NCBI GenBank assembly: GCA_018697195.1
Contig: CM031858.1
Location: 86,673,604-86,737,603 of the forward strand
Direction: 5' to 3'
DNA: 64,000 nucleotides
Origin: Certhia americana
Taxonomy: Eukaryota; Chordata; Aves; Passeriformes; Certhiidae
Made by a program: the position numbers and the translations under genes. The notes beneath the pieces were generated by a model that had not been told where the DNA came from, did not search any database, and saw only the letters and a program-made list of their open reading frames with translations. Positions 1 through 11,828 of this stretch are shown one piece after another (positions within the stretch are counted from its first letter, which is position 1; each line of letters opens with the position of its first letter).

Positions 1-3000
1 ATAAAGAAAGTATATTGCAAATCAGGCAGTAGTGACCAAAGCCAAATGAAAATTTAATGATATTGGCTCTCTGAGCAGTGGAAAGAGCCTGATGGACTTC
101 AGCAAGCCTGAATCAAGCCCCCAAAGATAGCTATTAGAATGTTAAACTAGATGGAAAATGGAATTTCTTCTCTGGCAAAAAAGGCCCTAAATCATTTTAA
201 CCTCACCAGTTACACTGAGGAATTCTCTTTCAAGAATGGAGAGCATACCATAGCCTGAAAACCAAGAGTGAATCCTTGTTTCCAGAGAAATTATCTCAAA
301 TGTGTTCAGATTACAAGCATGTGGGACAAAACACAGTTAGCATCCAAAATTATATAGTCTGGAAATTCTACATATTTTTAGAAGCCAAAGCACCGCAAAG
401 TCTGAAAACATAACAACCTGAAGCAGTCAGTTGCAATATTTTTATTTTTATTTTTTAACTATGGAATGTGACAACTATTAAATTTCCTCATAGGAAAATA
501 AAATTTCAGTAGAAACTCTAATACTGTTACAAAATAATATCCTATAAATCTTTCTAGAGGTAATCAGGGTATTCATAAAGTTGTGATTATTTGATTTTAG
601 TTAATCTGAGAGTGGACTTTACATTATGGTATGCAACAGATAAATATCCATATTTTCAAATACCTTGCAACAGCATTATATCATTTATGCTTATGTCATA
701 CCAGAAGTGGATTTTTGAATATGCAAGTGGATGCTATAATCTGGAAACTTCTTATTTTGACTTCAGAATATATTTTTTCAAGGTGAGAAGGAATGAGATG
801 GTTATATGAGTGGTTTAACGGAAAGCATTTATTGGTGACAGGGGCTGACACTATTAGAAAGTAGCAGGGTTTACTGCTCTTTGTATCTTTCAGAGCATGA
901 CTGTCCAAACAACAATGAGGCCAAAGACCTAATACACTAGGATATGTATTTCCTGAAGAATGATCAGCACCTCTTTCTTACACATCCTTGGTGTTCTCTT
1001 CTCTTAGTGTTTAGATGTCATAAGCTCGCACAGTCCCAGTAGAGGGGAACACTAAGGCCCATATGAAAATTCAGAACTCCATCAAAAAGCACTCCCCAGT
1101 GCAGAAAGGACACTGGGAAAGAAAATAATTTGGGTAACAGAAAGGAAATCCCAAACTGGCAATACAAGGTAAAAATAAGCAAAGGAAGGCCTTAATGACA
1201 AGGACAAGATTCTTATTTTGATATACAGGTGAACCCAACAATGAAAAGTGCAGAGACCATTTTAGCAGCAGTTCTTAAAGCATTGGACTAAATGAAGCCG
1301 AATTGCAGCAGTGGCAGGCTGGGAAGGGGACATTGAGCTTAATGTGCAGGGTAGAAAGTCTTACCTGTAGAGAAGTTTTGTATTAAACTACATAAAAAGA
1401 AGAAGGAGATTTATTATGACCTCTGTCACTATAAGGAGGGAGGGACAGTTTGTATGTACAAAGAGAGAAGATAAGAAAGGGGACATCACACAGACTGTTA
1501 AGTGGATTTGCCTTAAGCAGGCTATCCAGTCTGTTTTAAGAATATGACTTCTTTTTTGAAGTGAGCAAAAATTTAAGGGCATGGCTCATAAAAAGGAGCT
1601 GTTCTGGGCCTTGCTACCTTCAGAAAATCACAAATTCTGTGTGGCAGTGAGGGCATCACCTCTTGTTGGGCTATAATATAAAATCCTGACTGGAGTATAT
1701 GGGATAATCCGTGGTTCTGATGGTGCTGCACTTCTGTCTGTGTCAGGAGTTTGTGTTCCTCAGGCTCTGAGAGGCTGGATTTTCCTGAGCATCACCATCT
1801 TTGTGGCCTGTGGCTCCTGTTTTTCAGTATCTATATTGAAGCAGCAGTGGACACAGAAAAAGCCAGAAATTCCCCTTGGTAACAACAAATGCTCTTCTCT
1901 TTTCCTTATATCAAGTAGCCTAAGGGCTCCTTCAGGTAACATTTTGTACCCTTAGGATGACTTAGAAAGGATACAGTGCTACTGGAATTGGTGAGAACAA
2001 GTTGGAGGCTGCAGACAAGATGCCAAAGAGCCTTCTGGCCCCAGCAAGAGGGCACAGAGAGCCCTCTCATCACAGGTGGAGGCTGCAGTGTGCTTTATAT
2101 TGGACCAGATCTTGGTAAGAAGTATTTAAGTACACAGCTAGGAGGATTTAGCAAATGTATCACATCTAGCTCGCCAAAGCAAGCAGAAGTTAGAGTGGGA
2201 TTATGTTAGTGGTTCTGGATGCTCAATGAAATGTGCTGTTGATCGCTCCCCTTGTAGCCAGAGATCTCACTAATAGACAAACCCGGGGATGTTGTCTATG
2301 TCAGTCACTATACAACCTGATGAAGTTATTCTCTCTTAGTAAATCATTTGGTCAGCAGGTCCAGGCAAAATGTAATGCAATTCATCCCCAGCTGCCAAAT
2401 CTGATGAGAGGAAATAGGAAGATGACAGTCAAAATGCTCTGTGGTCTCCCCAGTCAGACTGTTAGCAGCCTAATTTTCTCCTTGGCAGTGAAAAGGGTGT
2501 AATTGTGGAGAGAAGCAGGCTTGCTTGTAGAAAATATATATGTTTTCTGCGTATAAAGACCACAATTTGCAGGAAACTCTTAAAAACCTTTACTGAAGGT
2601 ATACTGTTTCTGACAACATTGCCATCTCTGCAGTATTTAGGGGTAGTTTCCTCACAAAGTCAGCATACAAAAGAGAATAAGTCCTTCAGAAGTGTTTCTA
2701 AATCCATATCAGAAATGGTTTGCTTTCTCCTTCATCAGCTTAAAGGTTCCAATTGTTCGTGTCATGTGTTACTGTTTCTGACAATTTTTAATATTTTTTT
2801 GGCTCTAGGTTCAGGAATTCATTGCAGGTGATCTAGAAATGTCATTGTGTGGTCCCTGACACCAGAGGGCTGACCCAGGAGTAAGAAGAGGCTCCTCAGA
2901 GTGGAGCCCTGACCATGAACCATTTGCCAACTAATATCACTGTCCTGCTTTTCTGTGCTTCCTTCCTGAGGCCCAGAAACAAGTAACCACGGGGTGAAAT

Positions 3001-3370
3001 ACTTGTTTTCTAATGTCATCTGCAGATCTACTAGAGAAGCTACTGCTAGCAAGTGAGGGAGACAAATAAGCACATGCTCTCCTCTAGGTCATGCCAAAAC
3101 TTTTCTGACTTTCTCTGTGATTACTGACATAGACAAATATAGAGACTTTGAAAAGAACTTCAGCATGAAAGTTATAAGACAACTCAGAATGTTAAAGGAA
3201 AGGAGGTAAAATTTGTAGTGGTGGACAGGACATGATGACATACATACGATGACACATTATAGAATCCAGTCTGCAAAATCAAAGAAACTGGAATGGAACT
3301 GGAATTCCTTGATGAGGAAAATAAAACCAGCAGTGTTTGTAAAGGTGATTAGTCTCAGTGAACCTCCCGA
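1..3370. other. AT-rich DNA, no gene recognised
   Basis: Only short open frames (under about 110 codons) occur, on both strands, without recognisable domains. No repeat family is identified. I see no convincing promoter, exon or RNA gene. Confidence 0.5.
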
Positions 3371-3475
3371 AGAACAAAAACAAAAACAAAAACAAAAACC
3401 AAAACCCACCCAAAACAAACAAAAAAAAACCAACAAAAACCCCAAAACAAAACAAAACCAAATATAAAAAAGAAA
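3371..3475. repeat. A-rich low-complexity tract with (CAAAAA)n
   Basis: A run built from CAAAAA-like units is followed by A-rich, C-interrupted sequence. The lysine/glutamine-rich open frame that crosses it is a by-product of the repeat, not a gene. Confidence 0.8.
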
Positions 3476-4020
3476 ATTAACTTTTTTAAAGAAATAGAAG
3501 TAATAGATGAGAAAGCTAAGCCAATCTTGATATAAGGAATAGAATTTTCTTGTGTAAAGGAATAATTACTTACTATTTACAGTTTTCTTATTGTAGTATC
3601 TTAACTGGGAAATTGAGACCAAAGAAACTAAGGCTGGAAAAGTAAAGGTAAAATTTATAAGTCTGTGAGCCTTACTAGATTGGGGCTGTTGAAATCCAGT
3701 AGAAAAAAAAAAATCAAGACAATATGGAAAATTATAGAAAACACTTGTTCTTCAAAAAGATTATAAGGTGCTACTGCTGATATCAATACTCATGGTAGGA
3801 GTTCAGAAACTCTCAGTAAAAGGGAATTTAAAACAAAATGCTCTGATGTAATGCTTTTGGACTGTATAAATGGATGTATGATTTTTGAATAAGTGATGGA
3901 TTCAGTTTTGTAGGAAATTATATCTACCCACCTCTGTGAATTTGGCAGATAGGCAGAAAACAGAATTTTAATTTGGTACTTTTTTATTCTGATATCATAA
4001 TATTGTCTTACTTCTATGAG
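3476..4020. other. AT-rich DNA, nothing recognised
   Basis: No open frame of note and no repeat recognised. Confidence 0.4.
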
Positions 4021-4460
4021 CTACAGGTGCAAGTTTGATCTCACAGCATAAACTGAAGAAGAATCTTTCTTTGTTCTACTTTGAACATTAGACATCTTTG
4101 CAACTTGGAGCTGTAAATGCATTTCAGAGTAGACTGTAGTACCATTAGATACAGAATTGCCTATATAATACTTAGGCTTGTTTACCGAGAGGTTGATGAA
4201 CCAGATCAAAGGATGCTTGCATTCAGTACAGCTAGGATAAAACAGCACTTTGTCACAGTCACAAGGAATAGAGGCAATCTTTCCTTGTTCCCATTATAAA
4301 ATGTGAGTGCAATCTTGAGTGCACCAAGGTCAGAAAATTTTTGGCTGTCAGTAACGCCCGTGTTATTCATAAGTGGATTTTCAACTACAGATACTTTTTC
4401 TGAGATGCTTTGACTCTGTAGCACATGATAGCAAATGACTGCTTGAAAAATGTATGAGCC
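4021..4460 (-). other. Coding-like stretch with a frame break; possible exon remnant or pseudogene fragment
   Basis: Two minus-strand open frames abut and overlap here (4424 to 4206 and 4248 to 4021). Each reads as plausible, non-repetitive protein, with several Asn-x-Ser/Thr sites and a C-T-E-C motif, and together they cover about 440 bases with one change of frame near 4245. A pyrimidine-rich stretch ending in CAG lies just upstream at about 4450-4465 and could be a splice acceptor. A GT follows near the lower end. I do not recognise the protein family. It may be a decayed exon, a fragment of a processed pseudogene, or chance. Confidence 0.2.
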
Positions 4461-7400
4461 TTAAAAGCAGCCCTGTCAACATTTTAAAGGTTGCAACTGA
4501 CAAATACAGGCCTCTTAACTAAGAGGACTGTGGTTGCAGGATAACTGCCTTGTAGCAGTTTGTGTTTTCAAAGTCTTTACTTATACTTGGCAGAAATTGC
4601 ATTTTCCACAGTTTTGGAATGAACTTTTGGCTGAAGTTTCTGGCTGTGATAAACCTTGTGCATATAGTTATGCCCAGAGTGTAATTGGCATTGACATAGA
4701 CCACAAGTTCTTGGAGAGATTTTTTTTTTTTTAAATGATGATAGTATTCTCTCTGTGTCACCTCTGAAGATCTAAAGTTGGTGTATAAGGCTACAAAATA
4801 TCACTGCCATGTAAAACTATAATGGAAAAATGTAAAACTGCCGTCTTACACTATAATGGACTGTTTTGTGCTGACCTGTCAGGTGGAGTAGTTGCAACTC
4901 CCACAATTTCATTGTGTGTGTAGACAAGAGCTTTAGTGTTTATTTATAGTCCAGTTGCATCTCAGTACAATGTGCCAATGACAGTTTGCCCAGATGTTCA
5001 TACAGTGGAGCAAATATGGAAAAATGAAACAAAAAAAACCCCCAAAGAACCAAACCCATCCCAGCCTGACCAAACCGGGTAGTTCTACAGGGTGGTTCTG
5101 AAAACTTCCCCAGAGACTTTGTGTGGGGGATTTCACACTGCAGTATACTGCCTATTTGATTAGCTTCTCAAATTTTGCTGTGCTTTTATGTGAGTAGCTC
5201 TCAAAAATCTGAGGAAAGCAGAGAATGTGTCTGAAGGAAATGCTTAATTTAGAGCACGAAAAGCACAGCTCAGAGCGGGTAACCATCACTTAGCATAAGT
5301 GAGTATTGTTCTTTTCACCTCCTCAACCTCTAACACAGATGATCTGCATGCATAAAAACATCCTTGTAAACAGACATCAACCTTGTGGGGCTTGTTTAAA
5401 TGGACTTATTTCCTACAAATGCACTTAATTCTTACATCACACATTAATTATATCACCGTCCTTGAGTACCTCCAGCTGAGGCAATACCATATTAATTTTT
5501 TCATTTGGTTTCTGGGGGATTAACCGAAGCCTGATGTAGTCCAGTGGGTTAACCCCCTCACCCTTCCTGACTCCTGCACAGTTTGGATTCCTACTGGTAT
5601 TCAAAGTATTATAAAAAGTTTATTCCCCTGGACTAAAGATCCCCAGCAAAACAATTCAGAACTTTAGCATACAAGATATTCAGGACTAATGATTTTTTCC
5701 TAGTTTTTCTCTCTCTTAGCAACGTGGTTACAGGTTTACTTTTCTCTTACAATTATCTTGTTCTGTTTCTTTTCAAATGGAGAACAGAAATATTAGTGTC
5801 ATACTTCTGTCTTTTCTCCATCAACATTCCTATATGAACAGCCTCCCCATTACAAGAATTAATGACTAGTATGTTCAAATTTCTTCTAAACATTCATTGT
5901 TCTGCCAGACATGATTTCTGTTTCTACCATTTTCTTATTTTTCATTTGACATTTGTCACCTTACAGATTTCACTTAACCATGAAAAAATTATGAGCTTTT
6001 AGCCAAAGTTATCTTCTTTCCTCATTGGATGATCAGGAAACGCAACTATCTAATCAGCAGCTCTCACAGAACTCTAAGTTTTCATTCACAGGGCTTTCTC
6101 TAAATTGTCTATTTCCCTTTATTTCTCTTCCACATTTTTTTCACTTAAGTACCAAAAATACTCTTACACGGAGTGTTGTCCCTGCATATATAAGCTGGTA
6201 ATGATCACAGTGATTTCATATATTTTATATATTCCATTAAAACCTTCAAAAGTTAGAAACAAAGATTAGAAACTGTTGGAGTGTTATAGAGGCAAACAGG
6301 GATTCAGTTACAGTGAACATTCAAAATAATTGCAGCTGTAAATAAGGAACATGACAGTGTTCTTGAACAAATTCCCATACTTGTCCTCTAAGAGATTTAT
6401 TGGGCAAAATTTAAGTTATAAAAATGTCAGTAATCACAGTGCACTTTTTCTGATTATGGCTCCACATACATACTGTGTATCATAAACACTGTAAACACCC
6501 TTTTTTAAGTCCAGCCAATTTGCAAACCTGCCAGTTATATTCGTATATTTTGTTACCCTATTGCCTTGGGAAGAAGGTGAATTAGCTTAAAAGATGCATG
6601 GAGTATCAATGTGTCCTCACAGAACAGTAGAATTGTCGTTATTGCTCATTACTTGCTGACAGAAGGCATGGTTAAAATCATGCTAAAAGCAAGTTTCTAT
6701 TTCTGTGTGTGCCAGACCTGCATGTGCTGATGCAGCCAGTGAAAGATTGATGCTCTTGCCTTCACTTAAAAATGCCTCTGCAGAGGAGAACACTCATCAC
6801 CAAGGTAAAACTTTTGCTTCTGTGCACTGAATGAGAGAGCTCCTTGTTGGACACAACCTGGCTATGGCCCAGGTTTGTCCATGCAGGAGTGCACATGGGA
6901 AGGAGGCTCATTCCTCTGCCCAGGGACCTCCAGACAGGCTAAAGGCCTCATGTTGGAGCTCGATACCTACCTGATGCAAATCCTGGAGTTTAACTTTGAA
7001 TTTTTCATATTTCAGCCAAAATGCTTTTATTATTATTTCTTGTTCTTAATAGTAACTTCAATACAACTTCTCATTAGTATTCCTATTGATAATCTCTTTT
7101 TTTGTAAATTGCAAAAAGGGATGAAAAAGCCTTTTGGAAGTTTTCTTCTCATGATGTGGAGATCTAGCAATTTTAGATAGGTTAGGCATCTCAGGAGCTA
7201 GAGATAGACGCTCTGGAAGGCTCAAGACAGGAGAAATGTCCATGCAGAATGAATGGAATGTTTCCACTCTGTGACAGAGCTTTAAGTTATTCTTTGGCTG
7301 TTGCATGAATATTGCCTTAATTATACTGAAATATTGACTAGTTAAGTAGCTCTGCATCTTAGTACCCCACAGCCATGGCTGAGGGTGGATTCTGATTCAT

Positions 7401-8630
7401 TCTTTTACTCTGAATGAAGGTGACAAGTAAAGAAGGTTGCTGTATTTTGCCTCCCTCCCTCTCTTTTTCTCTTTGTTATCTTGGAGACCACTGCTCCACA
7501 GTGTGTGGAGCAACACACTGTGCCCTGAACTAAAGAGTGTCACTATAAGTGGTCATTCTGTCTCTTCTCATTTTAGCACTGCCCAGTGCACTGTGCTCTG
7601 ATTGTATTCTGAGAGGGTCCTTGGCCAAGGATATTCCAGTCTAGTGTATGGAATGAAGCTTGAACCTTCTGTATCTACAAAACTTGAGTACTTGAGGAAA
7701 CAACGTTTCATCTTGAAAGCTAGAGAGACTAAATAAACTTCTTTAAGCCATTTATCAGCAGAGGGAGGATGTGGGGGATTAATGGGGCTACACAGAGCTG
7801 CGTCTAATTTGGAAGGGGCAGTTTTAGGACAGGAGTGAGTAATATTAGGGCACTCAAGAATTGATGTTGAAAGCAGATTCAGTGAAGATGATCTCCAGGG
7901 TATTCTTCCTGATCCTTTTTATTACTTTGTTGTTGAAATTGTTTTCTAATATTATTTATTGTCTCAAATATCACATCCCCATCTCTTGAAGAAAAAAGGT
8001 TGCCCAGTCTTTCATCTTCTTCTGGCTATATTTCTTTTCCTCATGACACATTTGTTTTTATGAAGGATTTGATCATATTTTCCAAAAATTATTTAAGCTT
8101 TTGGTGTCTTTCTAAAAGATATTTTTTTAGTTCAGCCAAGGAGTTTTGGGCCTAAGGCCCATCTCTACAATGACAGGAATCTCTCAAGTTAACTATTGTG
8201 GAGGATGTTGAGTGGGCCATAAAAAAAATATAAAAACTCTGATGACCTTATTACAGGGTAGTCACTGTATGAGTACATTGATTAAGTCTAAAAAGAGGTT
8301 GTAAGGAAACAATGACTCAAGATAAGCCATTCCACAGGAATAGGATAATAGGAGACCAACTGGCTCCGACAGCACTGGCTGTGATTTCCTGCTGAGACTA
8401 TTGGACTGGTTTTGTCTAGAAGGGCAGAAGCCCAAGAACTGACAAAAACAAAAGGAGTCCCTCTTTCCAGAGAGGTGCTGGCTATTGGAAAGGGAAATCA
8501 TGCTGATTTCAAGACCCACAAGACCCCATAGGTAGAAAGAAGCAGATGGCAAGGTCAACATAAACATGGCATGAAATGTTTAAAGTAAATACACATGCAC
8601 TTGTTGCTGGTTTTAAAACAATTTGTGGGA
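4461..8630. other. AT-rich DNA, no gene recognised
   Basis: Only short open frames (at most about 100 codons) occur and none is recognisable. No transposon family is evident. The short A/C-rich run near 5030-5045 is low complexity. Confidence 0.45.
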
Positions 8631-8698
8631 TTTCTTTTTATTCTTTTTATTCTTTTTTATTCTTTTTATTATTTTTATTCTCTTTATTATTTTATTTA
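8631..8698. repeat. (TTTTTATTC)n-like low-complexity repeat
   Basis: Imperfect repeats of TTCTTTTTAT-type units run for nearly 70 bases. Confidence 0.8.
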
Positions 8699-9699
8699 GT
8701 CATAGCTAAGGGAGTATTATGCAGGTGTCTAATTTGCTGTGACCTGTAAGAAAATTCTTTGGGTTTATATAATTTTTTTCCCCCAACTTTAACAATTTTT
8801 GCATGTAGTGAATGTGTGGGGATATTATCTGCAGTGCTTCAGCAAATGGAAGGAGTTTCTGGAACAACAGAGCTGTGATGTGACTCCCCAGGTGGTGATT
8901 TGTGGATCCAGTCCCTCTCCTGTGATTGAAGAAGGTATTTCCTGGGAAATTTTTCACCTCTCTTTCATGATTGCATAGATATGCAAACTTAAAATTGTTC
9001 ACATACACCACTTGCAAACTAATGTTTATCAAGTATTAGGGAACTTAACTGCCAAGGACCATGTGTTTCTGAGCTACTATTGTCTCTTTGCATGTTTGAA
9101 TCAGCATTCAGTGGCATACAAGTTTTAGTTTGGAAAAAGCTCTGTTGTTGCAGTTAATTTTGAGCTGTGCAGCCTTGGAGCTGTCACCTCAACCTCCTGC
9201 TAAACTCCACATAAAAGATAATCTATTTCTATATATAAGATAAAAATGAGGAAGTTCAACTATTTTAGCTGGTACCTCTTTTTGTAAGCTAATTCCTCTG
9301 TCAGGTTGCTCTAGTTACCACCAAAAGTTACCCAAATAACACAAGTATTTAAACACACTTTTGCTGTCAGTTATATATGGCATAATGACATTTTGGGCTT
9401 ATGTTGCATTAATGCTCCTTGCATTAATGCTTGACTCTGATAATCTCCCCCACAACACATGGCTGGTCTTTAACTCATTACAAGCTGTGAGGAAGGCATT
9501 ATCATGCTCCTGAGGATGTCTGAGGGGTCACAAAGGTAAAACTATGGCTGCCTCTGCTTCTTTAACAAGCTTTTATCAGGCTCAAAATCTGGATGCTTGT
9601 TTTGCCCAGTTGCCAGGAGAAAGCCCAACTGCTGATCCCTGACCTACACCATGCTCATATTCTAAAATTATCTCAGTGTTCACTGTGACCTTCCCTTCA
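8699..9699. other. AT-rich DNA, nothing recognised
   Basis: A 108-codon minus-strand open frame (9032 to 8706) has no recognisable features. Otherwise nothing is seen up to the CR1 boundary. Confidence 0.4.
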
Positions 9700-10626
9700 T
9701 TACAGTGCACTCATTCCTGTAGACACAGCCAGTCCTGCCTGGCCAACCTGATCTCCTTTTATGACCAGGTGACCCACATGGTGGATGAGGCACAGACTGT
9801 GGATGTGTCTACCTGACTTCAGCAAAGCCTTTGACACTGTCTCCCACAGCACTCTCCTGGAAAGCCTATGGCTTGGCCAGGTGGGACCTTGCAGGGTTAG
9901 GAATTGGATGGATGGGCAGGCCCAGAAAGTGGTGGTGAATGCATCCAGCAAGTCCTCTAGGGATCTGTGTTGGGCCCAGTGCTGTTTAATACTTTCTATT
10001 GATGATCAGGATGAGGGGATCAAGTCTACCATTAGGAAATTTGAAGATTACTCCCCAAATAGTGGGGAGTGTTGACCTGCTGGAGGGTAGAAGGGCTCTG
10101 CAGAGGGACCAGGACAGGCTGGACTGATGGGTCAAATCCAATAACATGAGGTTTAACAAGACCAAATGCCAGTACACTCGCTACAGCAACCCCCTGCAGC
10201 ACTACAGGCTAGGGACAGAGTAGCTAGAAATCTTCCCAGCAGAAAGGAAACTGGGGATACGAATTGATGGCACGCTGAACATAAGCCAGCTCTGTGCCCT
10301 GGTGGCCAGGAAGGCCAAGGGCATCCTGGCCTGTATCAGGAATAGTGTGGCCAGCAGGAGCAGGGAGGTCATTCTGCCCCTGGACTGTGCACTGGTGAGG
10401 CCATACCTTGAGTGCTGTGTTCAGTTCTGGGCCCTCCAGTTTTGGAAGGATGTTGAGATGCTGGAACTTGCCCAGAGAAGGGAAATGAGGCTGCTGAGGG
10501 GTCTAGAATACAAGACCTATGAGAAGCCACTGAGGGAGCTGGGGTTATTTAGCCTGTAGAAGAGGAGGCTTAGGAAAAAACTTATCACTCTCTGCAGCTG
10601 CCTGGAAGGAGGGCGTAGCCAGGTGG
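9700..10626 (+). mobile_element. CR1-type LINE fragment, C-terminal part of ORF2 (reverse transcriptase), decayed
   Basis: The plus strand encodes pieces of a non-LTR retrotransposon reverse transcriptase. Examples are DFSKAFDTVSHSTLLESL near 9815-9870, a WMDGQAQKVVVN block after it, and, in a later frame (10302-10559), the C-terminal blocks GILACIRNSVASRSREVILP and LRELGLFSL. These are characteristic of bird CR1 ORF2. The frame is broken by stops and shifts (for example, TGA directly precedes the DFSKAF block), and the catalytic-site region is eroded. The element is truncated at both ends: it starts inside the RT domain and stops before the 3' UTR, in the segment just after the ORF2 C-terminus. 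Assignment to CR1 is firm; the subfamily is not determined. Confidence 0.92.
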
Positions 10627-11358
10627 TCTGTTAATCACACAGCTCCAGAATTCGGAGTAGGGAACAGACTTTTGCTTAGAGCAGGTGCTAGTTGTAGATA
10701 CAAATGTACACACACACACATCAGTGTTATTTTCCTGCAGTATCACTCCAGTGAGATAAATATTATAGGATTTTTACTGCTAGAATTCTTTCCTATTTCT
10801 ACCATGAGCAAATCCAATCTTAAAGTCATTCTGTAAGACAGACATTACACTGTGCCTGTTATTAAGATGAAGGTTAGTCGGGTCTATTTTTAGCATGTCC
10901 TCAGGAAAAACATAAATCCCTGTTTTTGTATAGGTGATATCATGTCCTGTCCTCTAACTCTTCTACAATGCCCCCACCTGAAGCCAAATTTTTGCCTTTC
11001 CATATTTTTGTTTTATTCTAAAGCCTTCTTGCGTTCAAAGGAGCCTTGCTATAGTTTTTTCTCATGATAAGGTGAAAATGAGTGTCTCATATTTTCAAAC
11101 ATATTCATCAAGAAACTTTCCAGAATCTGACATTTTCTCTTTTACTCAATGCCTGGTCATGCAGAGATCTAGGAAAAACTGATCACACACACCCACACAC
11201 ACATAATATGCAGAGTCTGACTATGGTGCTCAAGGATTGCCATTTATACAACTGCAGTATGGAGAAACAGGCTCTGTAGTCACCCCTTTCAGCCTATTCC
11301 AAGATGTGCTAGGTAGGTAGCCAAGAAATCCTAGAAGCAAAAGCTTTTTCAAGTCTGC
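10627..11358. other. Unique flank between CR1 and the provirus
   Basis: AT-rich sequence with two short CA-repeat runs (about 10708-10720 and 11184-11205). No gene is recognised. It ends at the target-site duplication of the provirus. Confidence 0.5.
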
Positions 11359-11364
11359 ATAGAC
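11359..11364. repeat. Target-site duplication, left copy (ATAGAC)
   Basis: The six bases ATAGAC immediately before the left LTR are repeated exactly after the right LTR at 18257-18262. A 6-bp duplication is typical of alpha- and betaretroviral integrases. Confidence 0.95.
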
Positions 11365-11503
11365 TGTAGTTTTCTCCTGTCCCTTTAACCCCCCCACAAG
11401 CTGCCAGCCCAGATTTAGGGGGAGTATTGGAAGAGGGAACTACAGAATAAGGTAGAGAGAATTGCAAAAGAGGCCCCCTTACCCCAGGATGTATTCCAAG
11501 GCC

Positions 11504-11509
11504 TTTATT
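11504..11509 (-). promoter_or_regulatory. Polyadenylation signal AATAAA in the 3' LTR
   Basis: AATAAA on the minus strand, about 50 bases downstream of the TATA-like element, as expected for the R region. The 5' LTR has the same signal at 18061-18066. Confidence 0.75.
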
Positions 11510-11585
11510 CCTTGAAGGGAATCCGGAGAGAGAGAGAGATCACATGGGGGAGGAGGGGTTTTTATCACCTTTGGGGTCGGGGTCA

Positions 11586-11633
11586 GGTTACCTGTCCGAT
11601 CCTATAGGTCAAAAGACCAGGGGGCAGGTAACC
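11586..11633. promoter_or_regulatory. Perfect 9-bp dyad in U3 (3' LTR copy)
   Basis: GGTTACCTG (11586-11594) and CAGGTAACC (11625-11633) are exact inverted repeats around a 30-base spacer. The spacer itself holds a small inverted repeat, GGTC-AAAA-GACC (11607-11618), and an AGGTCA nuclear-receptor-like half site. The copy in the 5' LTR is at 18143-18190. The location upstream of the TATA-like element suggests a protein-binding element. The protein is unknown. Confidence 0.5.
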
Positions 11634-11699
11634 CAGGCCGGTTACAGTTTCTGGGGGAGGGGTTTTGGGGGAAAATACATTCCTAAAGGGATTACAACA

Positions 11700-11714
11700 T
11701 CTCACCCTTTTTTG
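11700..11714 (-). other. Polypurine tract (second-strand primer)
   Basis: Directly before the 3' LTR, the minus strand reads AAAAAAGGGTGAGA. It is almost all purine with one T, in the right position to prime plus-strand DNA synthesis. Confidence 0.75.
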
Positions 11715-11828
11715 TTTAAAAAGTTAAAGGGAAGACATTGTGTTATCGGGAATGAGGATAACAAGAAATAGGGAAAACAAACATTTTAAAAACATGTTAA
11801 AAGTCTCTGTTTCTGTCAGCTGGAGTCT
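11715..11828 (-). other. Short untranslated stretch between pol and the purine tract; env absent
   Basis: About 115 bases without a meaningful open frame. In a complete betaretrovirus, env would lie here and would need well over 1.5 kb. There is no env remnant such as a transmembrane or fusion-peptide segment. The simplest reading is a lineage that lost, or never had, env. Confidence 0.85.

Larger units (their letters stand above)
11365..11699 (-). repeat. 3' LTR of the provirus
   Basis: 335 bp. On the minus strand it begins TGTTG and ends CTACA, giving the usual TG...CA termini. It contains a TATA-like element (11559-11564) and AATAAA (11504-11509), so U3 is roughly 11580-11699, R roughly 11490-11535, and U5 the remainder (R limits are estimates). 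It differs from the 5' LTR only at 11428, 11450, 11461, 11477 and 11520. All five lie in the R/U5 half or at its edge, and U3 is identical. Confidence 0.96.

Noticed and set aside
3249..3467. Lys/Gln/Pro-rich open frame on the plus strand
   Set aside because: Translation of the A-rich low-complexity tract.
9785..10559. Open frames in the left CR1 considered as a functional reverse transcriptase
   Set aside because: Frames are short and broken, and the catalytic region is eroded.
11715..11828. Possible env or accessory gene after pol
   Set aside because: Only about 115 bases are available and no frame of useful length exists.
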